From JBBRRP01 sp038251425 (GTDB lineage Bacteria > Myxococcota_A > Polyangia > Polyangiales > Polyangiaceae), in NCBI GenBank assembly GCA_038251425.1, contig JBBSBI010000001.1:35029-99028 (forward strand): DNA of 64,000 nt, read 5' to 3'. Positions 24,715 to 33,168 of this stretch are shown piece after piece; positions within the stretch are counted from its first letter, which is position 1; each line of letters opens with the position of its first letter. The position numbers were made by a program, and so were the translations under genes. Below the pieces are notes generated by a model. That model did no database searches, had not been told where the DNA came from, and was given only the letters and a program-made list of their open reading frames with translations.

Positions 24715-27642
24715 ATGTTAGCCGCCTACGGTATGCATGAGGACCGATCTGTTTTTGGTGAACCCGCACGTGACGCCCGGACGGAGTTTGTCGAAGGCTT
24801 CTCGCGCCGGTTGGTTGGCCTGCGTGAGGCACTCTCTGCCCTAAAGTCCCGCCCGGACGACAAATCCATTCGAGACCATCTCCAGCGCCGACTCCACGCA
24901 GTCGCCACCGCCACTCAGGTTTTGGGCCTCTCCAGTGCGTCGGAGGCTCTGCTCGACGCCGTGCGTCTGCTGGAACAAACCGCGCGATCGGGCGTCAGCC
25001 CCGAACAGCTCCAGACCCTCACGCGCGTGCTCGAAATTGTGCCCCAGTTGCTGCACGAGCGCCCTCCGCCGGCCACCGAGGAAGTGCCCACCGCGAGCCC
25101 CATGCACGTGCTGGTCTTCGGGGCGCCGTTCATCGTGGCAGGCCTCACCGAGGGCCGCCGACGCATCGAATGTTTCCTGACCGAGGATTTCTCTGAAGCC
25201 CTGGAGCACCTGCGAACCCACGGCCCCAACGTCGCCATCGTGGACAGCGGCGCACGCCAAGCGCGCCAGCTGATTCGGGCGATAACCAGCGACGGCTCAA
25301 CAGAAGCCATCCCCGTGCTCGTGCTCACCCCCCCCGGCGAGGGCAACGACCAGCACTTTATCCAAGCGGGGGCCGCCGGCGTCTTACGGCTGCCGTTGAG
25401 TCCAGAAGACCTCAGAAAAGCCCTATTCTCCTTCGGCACCGTTAAAAGCTCGGGACTCAGCCAAGCGGGCCTTGGCAGCCTGGACCTCCAAACACTCTCC
25501 AAGAAAATCGCTGAAGAAATCCAGGCGGGCCTCGTGGATTCTGCGCTCACCGACACCGATGAGCTCGCGATCGATTTCGGACAAGGGAGTGAGGTCATCG
25601 CGGCCGTTTGGGGAGCGTTAGCCAAGGTCCGGCAGGTCGTCGCGCTCGCCTCCTCGGGGCAAGTGCGGTTCAAGGAAAGCGGCCCGCTCGGTGGCGTGGT
25701 GCTGGAGAGCCTGTCGAGCCGTGGTGGAGTCGCACGCGACGCTGGGAGTTCATCCCAGGTTGAGCTGAAGGGTCGTAAAGTTGTCGTGGCGGACGACGAT
25801 CCCGCCATCGTCTGGCTACTCTCAGATGTGCTCCGAAGTGTCGGGATGCAGGTGTTTGAAGCCAAGGATGGGGAGCAGGCGCTGGAACTCGTTCGGGATA
25901 ATTGGCCTGACCTCCTGATCACCGATGTCGTGATGCCGAAGCTAGACGGACTCGAACTGTGCCGTCAGCTGAAACGCGACATCGCAGTGCGCGACGTGCC
26001 CGTGATTCTCCTTTCCTGGAAGGAAGATCTCCTGCAGCGGGTTCGCGAGCTGGGTGTGGTTGCCGACGGCTACATCCGGAAGGAGACCGACGCTAGCACC
26101 TTGATGGAACGCGTGCGCGAAGTCCTGCGTCCCCGGGCCCGCGTCGAAACGCGCCTCTTAGCGCGCGCCCCCGTGAGTGGGCGCCTCGATGGATTAACAC
26201 CTCGTTGGTTGCTGGATAGTACGCGGCGGAACCTCGAAAATGCTCGAATTCAGCTGCGAGATGCGGCCTACGTGTACGAAGTCGAGCTGCGTGAGGGCGA
26301 ACCGGTGACCGCGACACGAACCAACGGCGAGGGGATGGTGGAGCGCGGCCGGGGCATGCTGCGCGCCTTTCTCGGCGTGAGCGCGGGTCGCTTCGAGGTA
26401 AAACCAGAGAACACTCCGCTTGAGCGAGAACTATTCGGCTCCCTGGAAGAGCAGATCTTGCCGCTCATTGATGCTGCACGCGAGATTGCGCACCAGCTGA
26501 TCTCCTCGGCGTTGCTCAATATTGAACGCGTTGAGCTCGATCGCGACATGGCTTTAGGCTACCTAGCCTCAACTCCCCTCTCCGCGCGCCTTCTCACCGA
26601 ACGCCTGCTCGCTTCAGCTTCACCCCGGGAACTAGTCCTTTCAGGTGAATTTTCGCCAAGTTCGGTGCATTCGGTGCTTTGGGATCTCAATCAGCACGGC
26701 GCCATTCAACGGCTGGATACCGTGGATCTTTCACTCTGTGTGCCGGAGGTCGCAGCTGCTCCCTATGGCTTCAGTTTTCAGCTCTCTCCAGAGCCGCCAA
26801 GAGCGTTCCCGCACGCAAGCGATGCCACGTCTTTCCAAACTTCGGAGCTCACGCCCGTTGATTTGGGGTCCGCGCTCGTCAGCTTGGCAGCCAACGACAG
26901 CCCGGAACCTGCGCCCGTGGCCGCGGCGGTTCAGACGCACCGAGAAGCCAGTGTTCCGAGCCCGGAACCCAGCGATGAAAGCCCTGTCGATGCAGTGATC
27001 GCAGCTGAAGCGATCGGCTTTGGTGGGACGCCGGATGCCCCGAGCACTGAAGCCCTCTGGCCAGACGACACCGACGAAGTTTCACCGGCAGCCCCGCCCG
27101 TCGCGAACGGGGACGCGAAAGCAGAGCCGTTTCCAAGAAACCTCAAAAGTCGGGCTAAACATTGGGCAAAGGCCATCGCTCCTCCGGCGGCGGCGGCAAT
27201 GGTTGCCTTCGGCTTGGTTCGCTACCTGGTCGTGCCGAGCCTACAGCCAAGCGCGGGCGACAACGCGCTGCCGAATGCTGTGCCGCAGACGGCGGCAGCC
27301 GCGAAAGGACCCGCGACAGGCAGCGAACCGGCAGGCGCGAAGCCACTCGCCAAGGCCGCGGCTAGCCCCCCGCAAATTGAAGTTTTACCGCCACCGGAAG
27401 GGATCCCGGTGCCCCAGGGATTGGGGCTGCTGCTGCTTGAAACAGGTGCGCGTCACAGCTTTTACCTGGATGGCGACTTCATCGGTGTCGGCCCGCGGAG
27501 GTACGCCCAATTACGGCCCGGACAGCACGAGATCAAGCTCCAGTTGGCGAGTGAACAACAGACCTTCAGTGTCACCATTACGCCAGGGAAAATGACACGC
27601 GTGCGACCCGCCGAGGGTTTGCCCACTCCGGCTACTCCTTAA
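24715..27642 (+). CDS. Two-receiver membrane signalling protein with DUF4388 and PEGA-like C-terminus
   Basis: About 975 residues. In order: an N-terminal helical bundle (about 10-115) that could be Hpt-like but lacks a clear histidine signature; a degenerate receiver-like domain (about 130-240) with no acidic pocket; an intact receiver (about 355-475) with Asp cluster DDD at 360-362 and phospho-acceptor Asp404 in ITDVVMPK; a DUF4388/PATAN-like domain (about 484-565); a Pro/Ala/Glu-rich linker; one transmembrane helix (about 822-841); and a C-terminal PEGA-like beta domain (YLDGDFIGVGPRRYAQLRPGQHEI). The cytosolic receiver half is thus tethered to a periplasmic PEGA module. A Ser/Thr kinase gene follows 26 bp downstream. 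The start is ATG 24715 or 24733. Confidence 0.75.
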   Translation: MLAAYGMHEDRSVFGEPARDARTEFVEGFSRRLVGLREALSALKSRPDDKSIRDHLQRRLHAVATATQVLGLSSASEALLDAVRLLEQTARSGVSPEQLQTLTRVLEIVPQLLHERPPPATEEVPTASPMHVLVFGAPFIVAGLTEGRRRIECFLTEDFSEALEHLRTHGPNVAIVDSGARQARQLIRAITSDGSTEAIPVLVLTPPGEGNDQHFIQAGAAGVLRLPLSPEDLRKALFSFGTVKSSGLSQAGLGSLDLQTLSKKIAEEIQAGLVDSALTDTDELAIDFGQGSEVIAAVWGALAKVRQVVALASSGQVRFKESGPLGGVVLESLSSRGGVARDAGSSSQVELKGRKVVVADDDPAIVWLLSDVLRSVGMQVFEAKDGEQALELVRDNWPDLLITDVVMPKLDGLELCRQLKRDIAVRDVPVILLSWKEDLLQRVRELGVVADGYIRKETDASTLMERVREVLRPRARVETRLLARAPVSGRLDGLTPRWLLDSTRRNLENARIQLRDAAYVYEVELREGEPVTATRTNGEGMVERGRGMLRAFLGVSAGRFEVKPENTPLERELFGSLEEQILPLIDAAREIAHQLISSALLNIERVELDRDMALGYLASTPLSARLLTERLLASASPRELVLSGEFSPSSVHSVLWDLNQHGAIQRLDTVDLSLCVPEVAAAPYGFSFQLSPEPPRAFPHASDATSFQTSELTPVDLGSALVSLAANDSPEPAPVAAAVQTHREASVPSPEPSDESPVDAVIAAEAIGFGGTPDAPSTEALWPDDTDEVSPAAPPVANGDAKAEPFPRNLKSRAKHWAKAIAPPAAAAMVAFGLVRYLVVPSLQPSAGDNALPNAVPQTAAAAKGPATGSEPAGAKPLAKAAASPPQIEVLPPPEGIPVPQGLGLLLLETGARHSFYLDGDFIGVGPRRYAQLRPGQHEIKLQLASEQQTFSVTITPGKMTRVRPAEGLPTPATP

Positions 27643-27668
27643 GGCCAAGACGTCATACAGTCAGAGCC

Positions 27669-29039
27669 ATGCGCGATGGACAACGCTACCAAGTGATCGA
27701 GAAGATCGCCGCCGGCGGCATGGCGGAGGTGTATCGCGGGGAGAGCGCCGGCATCGAGGGCTTTCGGAAACAGGTTGCGATCAAACGTGTCCTCACCAAG
27801 CTCTCCGCCAATCAAGAATTCATCGAAATGTTCCTGGATGAAGCGCGCTTGTGCGCGTTTCTGAATCACTCCAAGTGCGTGCAGGTCTTCGATATCGGAC
27901 AGGCAACGGGCTCGCATTTCATCGTGATGGAGTTCGTGGACGGCGCGGATCTCAAAGCCGTGCTCGATCATTTGGCTAGCCAGAATCGCCGGTTGCTGCC
28001 CGAGGTGGCATTGCTCATCGCAGCTCAAATTTGCGAAGGGCTCGCCTACGCACACGATTGCAAAGATCATCGCGGTGAGCCGCTCAATATCGTGCACCGC
28101 GACGTCTCCCCCCACAACGTGCTGATGACGAAGTACGGTGAAGTCAAGCTGGTGGATTTTGGCCTAGCCAAAGCCAGCTCCCACCTTACGGACGAAGATG
28201 AGGGCATGGTAAAAGGTAAATTCGGCTATTTGGCGCCGGAAATCTGCCTAGGCAAGAGCGCCGACAAGCGCGTGGATATTTTCGCTGCGGGCATCTTACT
28301 TTGGGAAATGTTAGCCGGTCGCCGGCTGTTTCTCGGTGAGAGCGATCTGGAAACCTTCAAGCTGGTGCGCGCCGCCGAGGTCCCCGATATTCGGACCATC
28401 CGCGACGACGTGAGCGCGGACGTCCAGGCTGTGCTCGCCAAAGCGCTCGCTAAAGATCCGGAGGAGCGTTTCCAAACTGCGGATGACTACGCCGCGGCAC
28501 TGATGGCCGCGTTGGTTCGCCTGGGGCAGCCTGCCTCTTACCAAGACTTGGCAGAGATCGTGAAGGACACAGCGGCTGCGCGAAAGCCTGCGAAAAAAGC
28601 CGAAAAGGCGGACGCCAGCGCGTTTATCGGCGATGTGATCATTGAGGCGCTGCACTCCTTTTCGGATGGGCACGTTGAACGGGTCGCCTCTCGCCTGCCC
28701 TCCCGAGCCGTCCGCTCCCGGGCCGCGGGTGCGTTCGAGAATCCGGCAGACTGGAACCTGGATGACATGCTTGGAGATTTCGGGGCCGATCCCGCGCAAC
28801 CGGTGGTGAAGCAGAGCCCCATCGAGCCTGTACCGCAACCGCTCATCGCTGCACCCAACCCTGCCGCCATGGCGCCTCCTCCGCCGCCGACTCGCACGGC
28901 GGGATTGCCCAGCATGAAAGCGTCGCACGAGCCCGTTCCCAATAAAGTAGGGACCATGGGATCCCCCGCGGCCGCTCCACCCAAGGCACCGGGAGCAGAA
29001 AAGACTGGTGCGTGGTGGAAGCGTTGGTGGGACGCCTAG
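27669..29039 (+). CDS. Serine/threonine protein kinase (Hanks-type)
   Basis: 456 residues. Kinase domain about 7-290: Gly loop AAGGMAEVY, ATP lysine Lys39 (VAIKR), alpha-C Glu58, catalytic loop HRDVSPHN (143-150, with Asp145 and Asn150) and DFG at 163-165. APE is present in YLAPEICLG. The S-P-H in the catalytic loop in place of the common K-P-x-N type is typical of the myxobacterial kinase branch. The C-terminal 160 residues are Pro/Ala-rich and probably disordered, ending in a Trp-rich tail; no transmembrane helix, so it is probably soluble. It follows the two-receiver membrane protein and precedes an ABC exporter, and may phosphorylate one of them. Confidence 0.92.
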   Translation: MRDGQRYQVIEKIAAGGMAEVYRGESAGIEGFRKQVAIKRVLTKLSANQEFIEMFLDEARLCAFLNHSKCVQVFDIGQATGSHFIVMEFVDGADLKAVLDHLASQNRRLLPEVALLIAAQICEGLAYAHDCKDHRGEPLNIVHRDVSPHNVLMTKYGEVKLVDFGLAKASSHLTDEDEGMVKGKFGYLAPEICLGKSADKRVDIFAAGILLWEMLAGRRLFLGESDLETFKLVRAAEVPDIRTIRDDVSADVQAVLAKALAKDPEERFQTADDYAAALMAALVRLGQPASYQDLAEIVKDTAAARKPAKKAEKADASAFIGDVIIEALHSFSDGHVERVASRLPSRAVRSRAAGAFENPADWNLDDMLGDFGADPAQPVVKQSPIEPVPQPLIAAPNPAAMAPPPPPTRTAGLPSMKASHEPVPNKVGTMGSPAAAPPKAPGAEKTGAWWKRWWDA

Positions 29040-29099
29040 CCAAGCTGTTAGAAACCCGCACCCCCGCCGGGCGATCCCGGCGAATGAGATAGGTGCGCC

Positions 29100-30959
29100 A
29101 TGTTCTCCTGGTTTGAAAGTCGTTTAGATCCTTTTCCTCCGGCAGAACCGACCCAGCCGCCTAAGACACTGCTGGCATTTTGTCGTCACTACACGGCAGG
29201 CGCTTGGCGGCCCATTGCCGTGATGGCGGCGCTCACGTCCCTCATCGCGGTCTTCGAAGTTTCGATGTTTTCCTTCCTCGGCAACATCGTCGATTGGTTG
29301 GGGAAATACCGACAGGCAACGTTCTTCACCGAAGCACGCACGGAGCTCCTGTTGATGGCGGCGGTGGTGCTGATTGCGCTGCCGCTGACCGTCTATGTTC
29401 ATTCGAGCATCATTCACCAAACGCTGCTCGGCAATTATCCGATGCGGATCCGCTGGGCGGTGCATCGCTATTTGATCCGACAGTCGATGACCTTCTTTCA
29501 ACATGAGTTCTCGGGGCGTGTCGCCACCAAGCTCATGCAAACGGCCCTCGCAGTGCGCGAAAGCGTGATGAAGCTGCTGGACGTTTTGAACTACGTGGCC
29601 GTCTATTTTTTGGGGGCTGTGGTGATTGCCGCTCGCGCTGATTGGCGGCTGATGTTGCCGTTTTTGGTGTGGTTGGTGGGCTATGTGGGCCTGCTACGCT
29701 TTTTCGTTCCTCGGCTGCAAAAGGTGGCAGAAGAGCAAGCCAATGCCCGCTCCGTGATGACGGGGCGCATCGTGGACAGTTACACGAACATTGCGACCGT
29801 GAAGCTGTTCTCGCATACCAAGCGCGAGGAAGCCTACGCTAAGGAAGGCATGCAGGAATTCTTGGGCTCTGTGCACCGCCAGATGCGCCTGATCACCTTG
29901 CTCTACATCACGCTCTACTTGCTCAATGCTTTGCTCTTGTTCAGTGCCGGTTGGCTTGCGCTCGGGCTCTGGTCCCAAGGGGCGGTCACGATTGGCGCTG
30001 TGGCAGTTGCGATTGGGCTGATTCTGCGCCTGAGTGGCATGTCCCAGTGGATCATGTGGGAGGCGTCTGCCCTATTTGAAAACATCGGCACGGTGGAAGA
30101 CGGAATCAGCTCGATTTCGCTGCCGCGCGTGGTTGAAGACCCACCCGACGCGCCTTTACTCAAGGTGAGCGAGGGGCGAATTGAGGTGCGCGATGTGCAC
30201 TTCCATTACGGCAAGGGCAGTGGTGTTTTAGACGGCGTGAGCTTGCAGGTGAAGCCGGGCGAACGCGTTGGAATTGTGGGTCGCTCCGGCGCCGGCAAGT
30301 CAACACTTGTAAACCTGCTATTGCGATTTTATGATGTCGAGGGTGGGCAGATCCTAATCGATGGTCAGGACATTTCGAAAGTCTCGCAAGATTCGCTACG
30401 GGCCAATATCGGCATGGTGACGCAAGACACCTCGCTCTTGCATCGTTCGGTGCGCGAAAATATCCTGTACGGGCGCCCCGACGCGACACCAGAAATGCTG
30501 AAAGAGGCCTCCGATCGAGCCGAAGCCTCAGCCTTCATCGAACAACTTTCGGACCCGAAGGGCCGCCAAGGCTACGATGCGCACGTGGGCGAACGGGGAG
30601 TGACGCTTTCAGGCGGGCAACGTCAGCGTGTCGCGATTGCGCGGGTCATGCTCAAGGACGCGCCCATTCTGATCCTTGATGAAGCCACCTCGGCTCTGGA
30701 TTCAGAGGTCGAAGCGGCCATCCAACAGAACCTAGGAAAGCTGATGGCTGGCAAGACGGTGATCGCCATCGCACACCGGCTCTCCACCATCGCCGCACTC
30801 GATCGCTTAATCGTGATCGACCAGGGGAAAGTCACCGAAGCGGGCACGCACCAGGAACTGATCGCGAACGGCGGCCTCTACGCTCAGCTGTGGGCCCGCC
30901 AATCCGGTGGATTTTTGGGAGCTGATAAGGCTGACCCCGCGGTGGACGCCACTCAATAG
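29100..30959 (+). CDS. ABC exporter, fused permease/ATPase (type IV, MsbA-like)
   Basis: 619-residue half-transporter that would act as a homodimer. Six transmembrane helices lie within residues 35-310, and the coupling-helix region has FFQHEFSGRVATKLMQTA. The nucleotide-binding domain starts near 360 with IEVRDVHFHYG, Walker A GRSGAGKST, Q-loop MVTQDT, signature LSGGQRQR, Walker B ILILDEATSALD and H-loop AHRLST. Family members move lipids, peptides or drugs outward; the substrate cannot be deduced. It lies 60 bp after the Ser/Thr kinase gene, and a short GC hairpin (around 29064-29083) lies in the gap. Confidence 0.9.
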   Translation: MFSWFESRLDPFPPAEPTQPPKTLLAFCRHYTAGAWRPIAVMAALTSLIAVFEVSMFSFLGNIVDWLGKYRQATFFTEARTELLLMAAVVLIALPLTVYVHSSIIHQTLLGNYPMRIRWAVHRYLIRQSMTFFQHEFSGRVATKLMQTALAVRESVMKLLDVLNYVAVYFLGAVVIAARADWRLMLPFLVWLVGYVGLLRFFVPRLQKVAEEQANARSVMTGRIVDSYTNIATVKLFSHTKREEAYAKEGMQEFLGSVHRQMRLITLLYITLYLLNALLLFSAGWLALGLWSQGAVTIGAVAVAIGLILRLSGMSQWIMWEASALFENIGTVEDGISSISLPRVVEDPPDAPLLKVSEGRIEVRDVHFHYGKGSGVLDGVSLQVKPGERVGIVGRSGAGKSTLVNLLLRFYDVEGGQILIDGQDISKVSQDSLRANIGMVTQDTSLLHRSVRENILYGRPDATPEMLKEASDRAEASAFIEQLSDPKGRQGYDAHVGERGVTLSGGQRQRVAIARVMLKDAPILILDEATSALDSEVEAAIQQNLGKLMAGKTVIAIAHRLSTIAALDRLIVIDQGKVTEAGTHQELIANGGLYAQLWARQSGGFLGADKADPAVDATQ

Positions 30960-31071
30960 CCGGGCCGGCCTTCCTCGCCCTTCCCCGGCCTTCCCTTTGG
31001 CCTGTGTTGGCTCGAATCCTCAAGGCATGCAGCTCCGGCTAGCAAACCAATCGAACCTGCGCAGAGCTCGC

Positions 31072-32022
31072 TCAGAATACTAGGAGCGCACGCAGATCAT
31101 CGGGGGTGGCCTTGTCGAGCACGTCGATCGCCTTCGCGATTTCCTTCTCGTCTCCGACGGGTAGCCGGATCTGAAAGCGCACATAGAGATCGCCGACCTT
31201 CTCACCGCGCTTAACACCCCGTTCTTTTAAGCGCAGCACCTGACCGCTCTGCGCTTTTTCTGGCACGGTGAGCGTCACATCGCCGGAGGGAGTTGGCACG
31301 CGCACTTTGGCTCCGCGATAGGCTTCCCCGACAGAAATGGGCAAATCTAAGTATAAATCCAGGCCATCTCGGTCGAAGTACGGGTGGGGCTTCACGCGAA
31401 TCGTGAGCACCAGATCGCCCGGGGGGCCGCCGTGCGGACCGGGGGCGCCATGACCCCGCAGGCGAACCTTGTCGCCGTCGGCCGCACCGGGCGGGATGCG
31501 AACAGTGAGCTCATCTCCCCCATCCTGCACTCGCAACTTTAGGTTAACTCCAGTTAGAGCTGCCGCAAAATCGACTGTCACTTCGCTCGCGACATCCGAG
31601 CCTTTCGGAGCTGCGCGTGGACCCCCTTGTTGTGCTGCCCGCGCTCGCCCGCCAAAAAGATCCCCAAAAAGGTCCCCGATGTTGGCACCACTGCTGCCAA
31701 ACAGATCCTCAGCGCTGCCCGTTTCATTCCCACGCCGGAAGCGCACTCGTCCGCCCCCGCCGCTCCTATAGGCTCGCGCAGCGTCGGCATCGAAACCTTC
31801 GCGCAAGCCATCTTCGCCAAAATCGTCGTACAGCTTGCGTTTGGCCTCATCGCCCAGGATCTGGTTGGCGCGATTGATCGACTTGAACTTGGTTTCCGCT
31901 GTCTTGTCGTCGGGGCGCTTGTCAGGATGAAATTTGGCCGCAAGCTTCCGATACGCTTTGCGGATTTCATCCTGCGTCGCGGTCTTTGGGACTCCCAGTT
32001 CTGCGTAATAGTCGGCCGCCAT
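31072..32022 (-). CDS. DnaJ-like (type II J-domain) co-chaperone
   Basis: 316 residues. J domain at residues 1-70 with the HPD motif at 32-34, which stimulates DnaK ATPase. A Gly/Arg/Phe-rich linker follows (about 85-135), then the C-terminal DnaJ peptide-binding domains I and II (about 140-300; GVNLKLRVQDGGDELTVRIPPGAADGDKVRLRG). The four-cysteine zinc fingers of DnaJ are absent, so this is the CbpA type. No dnaK or grpE is adjacent. It starts 27 bp after the methyltransferase gene and ends convergently with the ABC exporter. Confidence 0.92.
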   Translation of the reverse strand: MAADYYAELGVPKTATQDEIRKAYRKLAAKFHPDKRPDDKTAETKFKSINRANQILGDEAKRKLYDDFGEDGLREGFDADAARAYRSGGGGRVRFRRGNETGSAEDLFGSSGANIGDLFGDLFGGRARAAQQGGPRAAPKGSDVASEVTVDFAAALTGVNLKLRVQDGGDELTVRIPPGAADGDKVRLRGHGAPGPHGGPPGDLVLTIRVKPHPYFDRDGLDLYLDLPISVGEAYRGAKVRVPTPSGDVTLTVPEKAQSGQVLRLKERGVKRGEKVGDLYVRFQIRLPVGDEKEIAKAIDVLDKATPDDLRALLVF

Positions 32023-32049
32023 CTGTCGAGGCCCAAGCTAAGGCGGCGC

Positions 32050-33024
32050 CTAGGGCTGAGCAACGGGCTTTGCGCGCTTCCGGCCCGAAGCAGGCCGAAC
32101 CCGACAATGAACCACCAGCGAATCCACCCAGCTGAGCCAACCTTGTTCCGCAAAATCAGGGCAATAGGCGATGATCTCAAAACCGTTGTAGTGGAGCAAA
32201 GCCTCCATCTCTTGAGGAAAAAACTGGCGATGGGTGAGCGGCACGTCCCAAGCCTCACCTGTTTCAGGCTCGTACTCTGACCAGACGAGCAAGGTTTGCC
32301 GGAAACGCTCATAGAAAAAACGCTCGGAGCTGCGGATCTTGAGCTTCGTCACCGGATCCACGAAGTCTGGAACGCGATAGCTGCGATTGGGATCGCGACC
32401 GAGATCGGCCGGCTGCGGCAGCGAATAGTCAAAAACGAATTCGCCCTTGGGCGTGAGGTGTTCTTTGACCCGTGCCAGAAAGGCCTCCATGTCGGGCCGA
32501 TCATACAGGTGCAACATCACGTTGAAGGGCGCGATCACCAGCGGGAAGCGCCGCTTCAACTTAACCTTTCGCATATCCCCACGCCGCGCTGAAACGAGGC
32601 GCGCCACGGAAGGCTCCTCAAGCTTCAGCTTTTCCCTCAAATCTGCGAGCATCGGAGCCGAAAGGTCGATGCCCGTGATGGCAACGCCTTGGCGCGCGAT
32701 CGGCAGAGCCACCCGTCCGTTACCCACACCGTATTCGAGCACGGGGCCTTTCGAACGCCGAGCGAGCTCCACGTAATAGCCGACGTCTTGTAAACGACGC
32801 CGATAAGCCCTGGTATAATACGCAGGGTTTTCGTAGTGGGCGAGCGAGCCGAGTCCATCGGGACGCGCGAGCGCCTCTAGGCTTCGGGGATGTAAGGCTC
32901 TCCGCGAAACGTCAGTACCCAGCGAGCGCTTGGGTCTCGTTGATGAACTCGCGCAGGACTTCTTCGGTATCGCGATGGAAGCGCACCTTGCCTGCTGCGA
33001 TCTCGCGCAGGGCAGTGACTGCAC
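32050..33024 (-). CDS. Class I SAM-dependent methyltransferase
   Basis: Methyltransferase with SAM motif I VLEYGVGNGRVALPIA, motif II GIDLSAPML and FPLVIAPFNVMLHLYDRPDM at the motif IV position. The substrate is unknown. Conserved family sequence begins around HYENPAYYTRAYRRR. The start is a problem: the only standard start codon upstream is the GTG at 33024, which overlaps rpoZ by 113 bases in another frame. The next standard start (a GTG within YYVEL) would remove part of the fold. A non-standard CTG near 32923 just after the rpoZ stop is possible. Downstream it is 27 bp from the DnaJ-like gene. Confidence 0.75.
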   Translation of the reverse strand: MQSLPCARSQQARCASIAIPKKSCASSSTRPKRSLGTDVSRRALHPRSLEALARPDGLGSLAHYENPAYYTRAYRRRLQDVGYYVELARRSKGPVLEYGVGNGRVALPIARQGVAITGIDLSAPMLADLREKLKLEEPSVARLVSARRGDMRKVKLKRRFPLVIAPFNVMLHLYDRPDMEAFLARVKEHLTPKGEFVFDYSLPQPADLGRDPNRSYRVPDFVDPVTKLKIRSSERFFYERFRQTLLVWSEYEPETGEAWDVPLTHRQFFPQEMEALLHYNGFEIIAYCPDFAEQGWLSWVDSLVVHCRVRPASGRKRAKPVAQP

Positions 33025-33154
33025 ACTTATTGCGAGATTGGACCAGCGTGGGCGTGCCCTTCATCAGGGTGCGAGCTCGGTGGGCCGCCAGCACAACCAG
33101 TGCAAAGCGATTTTCCTCGTGCTCCAGACAATCTTCAACAGTAACGCGTGCCAT
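32912..33154 (-). CDS. rpoZ: RNA polymerase omega subunit
   Basis: 80-residue omega subunit that helps assemble beta-prime into RNA polymerase. MARVTVEDCLEHEENRFALVVLAAHRARTL has the N-R-F-x-L-V-x-x-A-x-x-R-A-x-x-L signature, and the tail KCAVTALREIAAGKVRF fits. The gene sits 14 bp behind the DUF2723-like membrane protein stop on the same strand. In many bacteria rpoZ lies beside gmk and spoT; that context is absent here. Confidence 0.92.
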   Translation of the reverse strand: MARVTVEDCLEHEENRFALVVLAAHRARTLMKGTPTLVQSRNKCAVTALREIAAGKVRFHRDTEEVLREFINETQALAGY

Positions 33155-33168
33155 GTGGGGGAGCGAAG

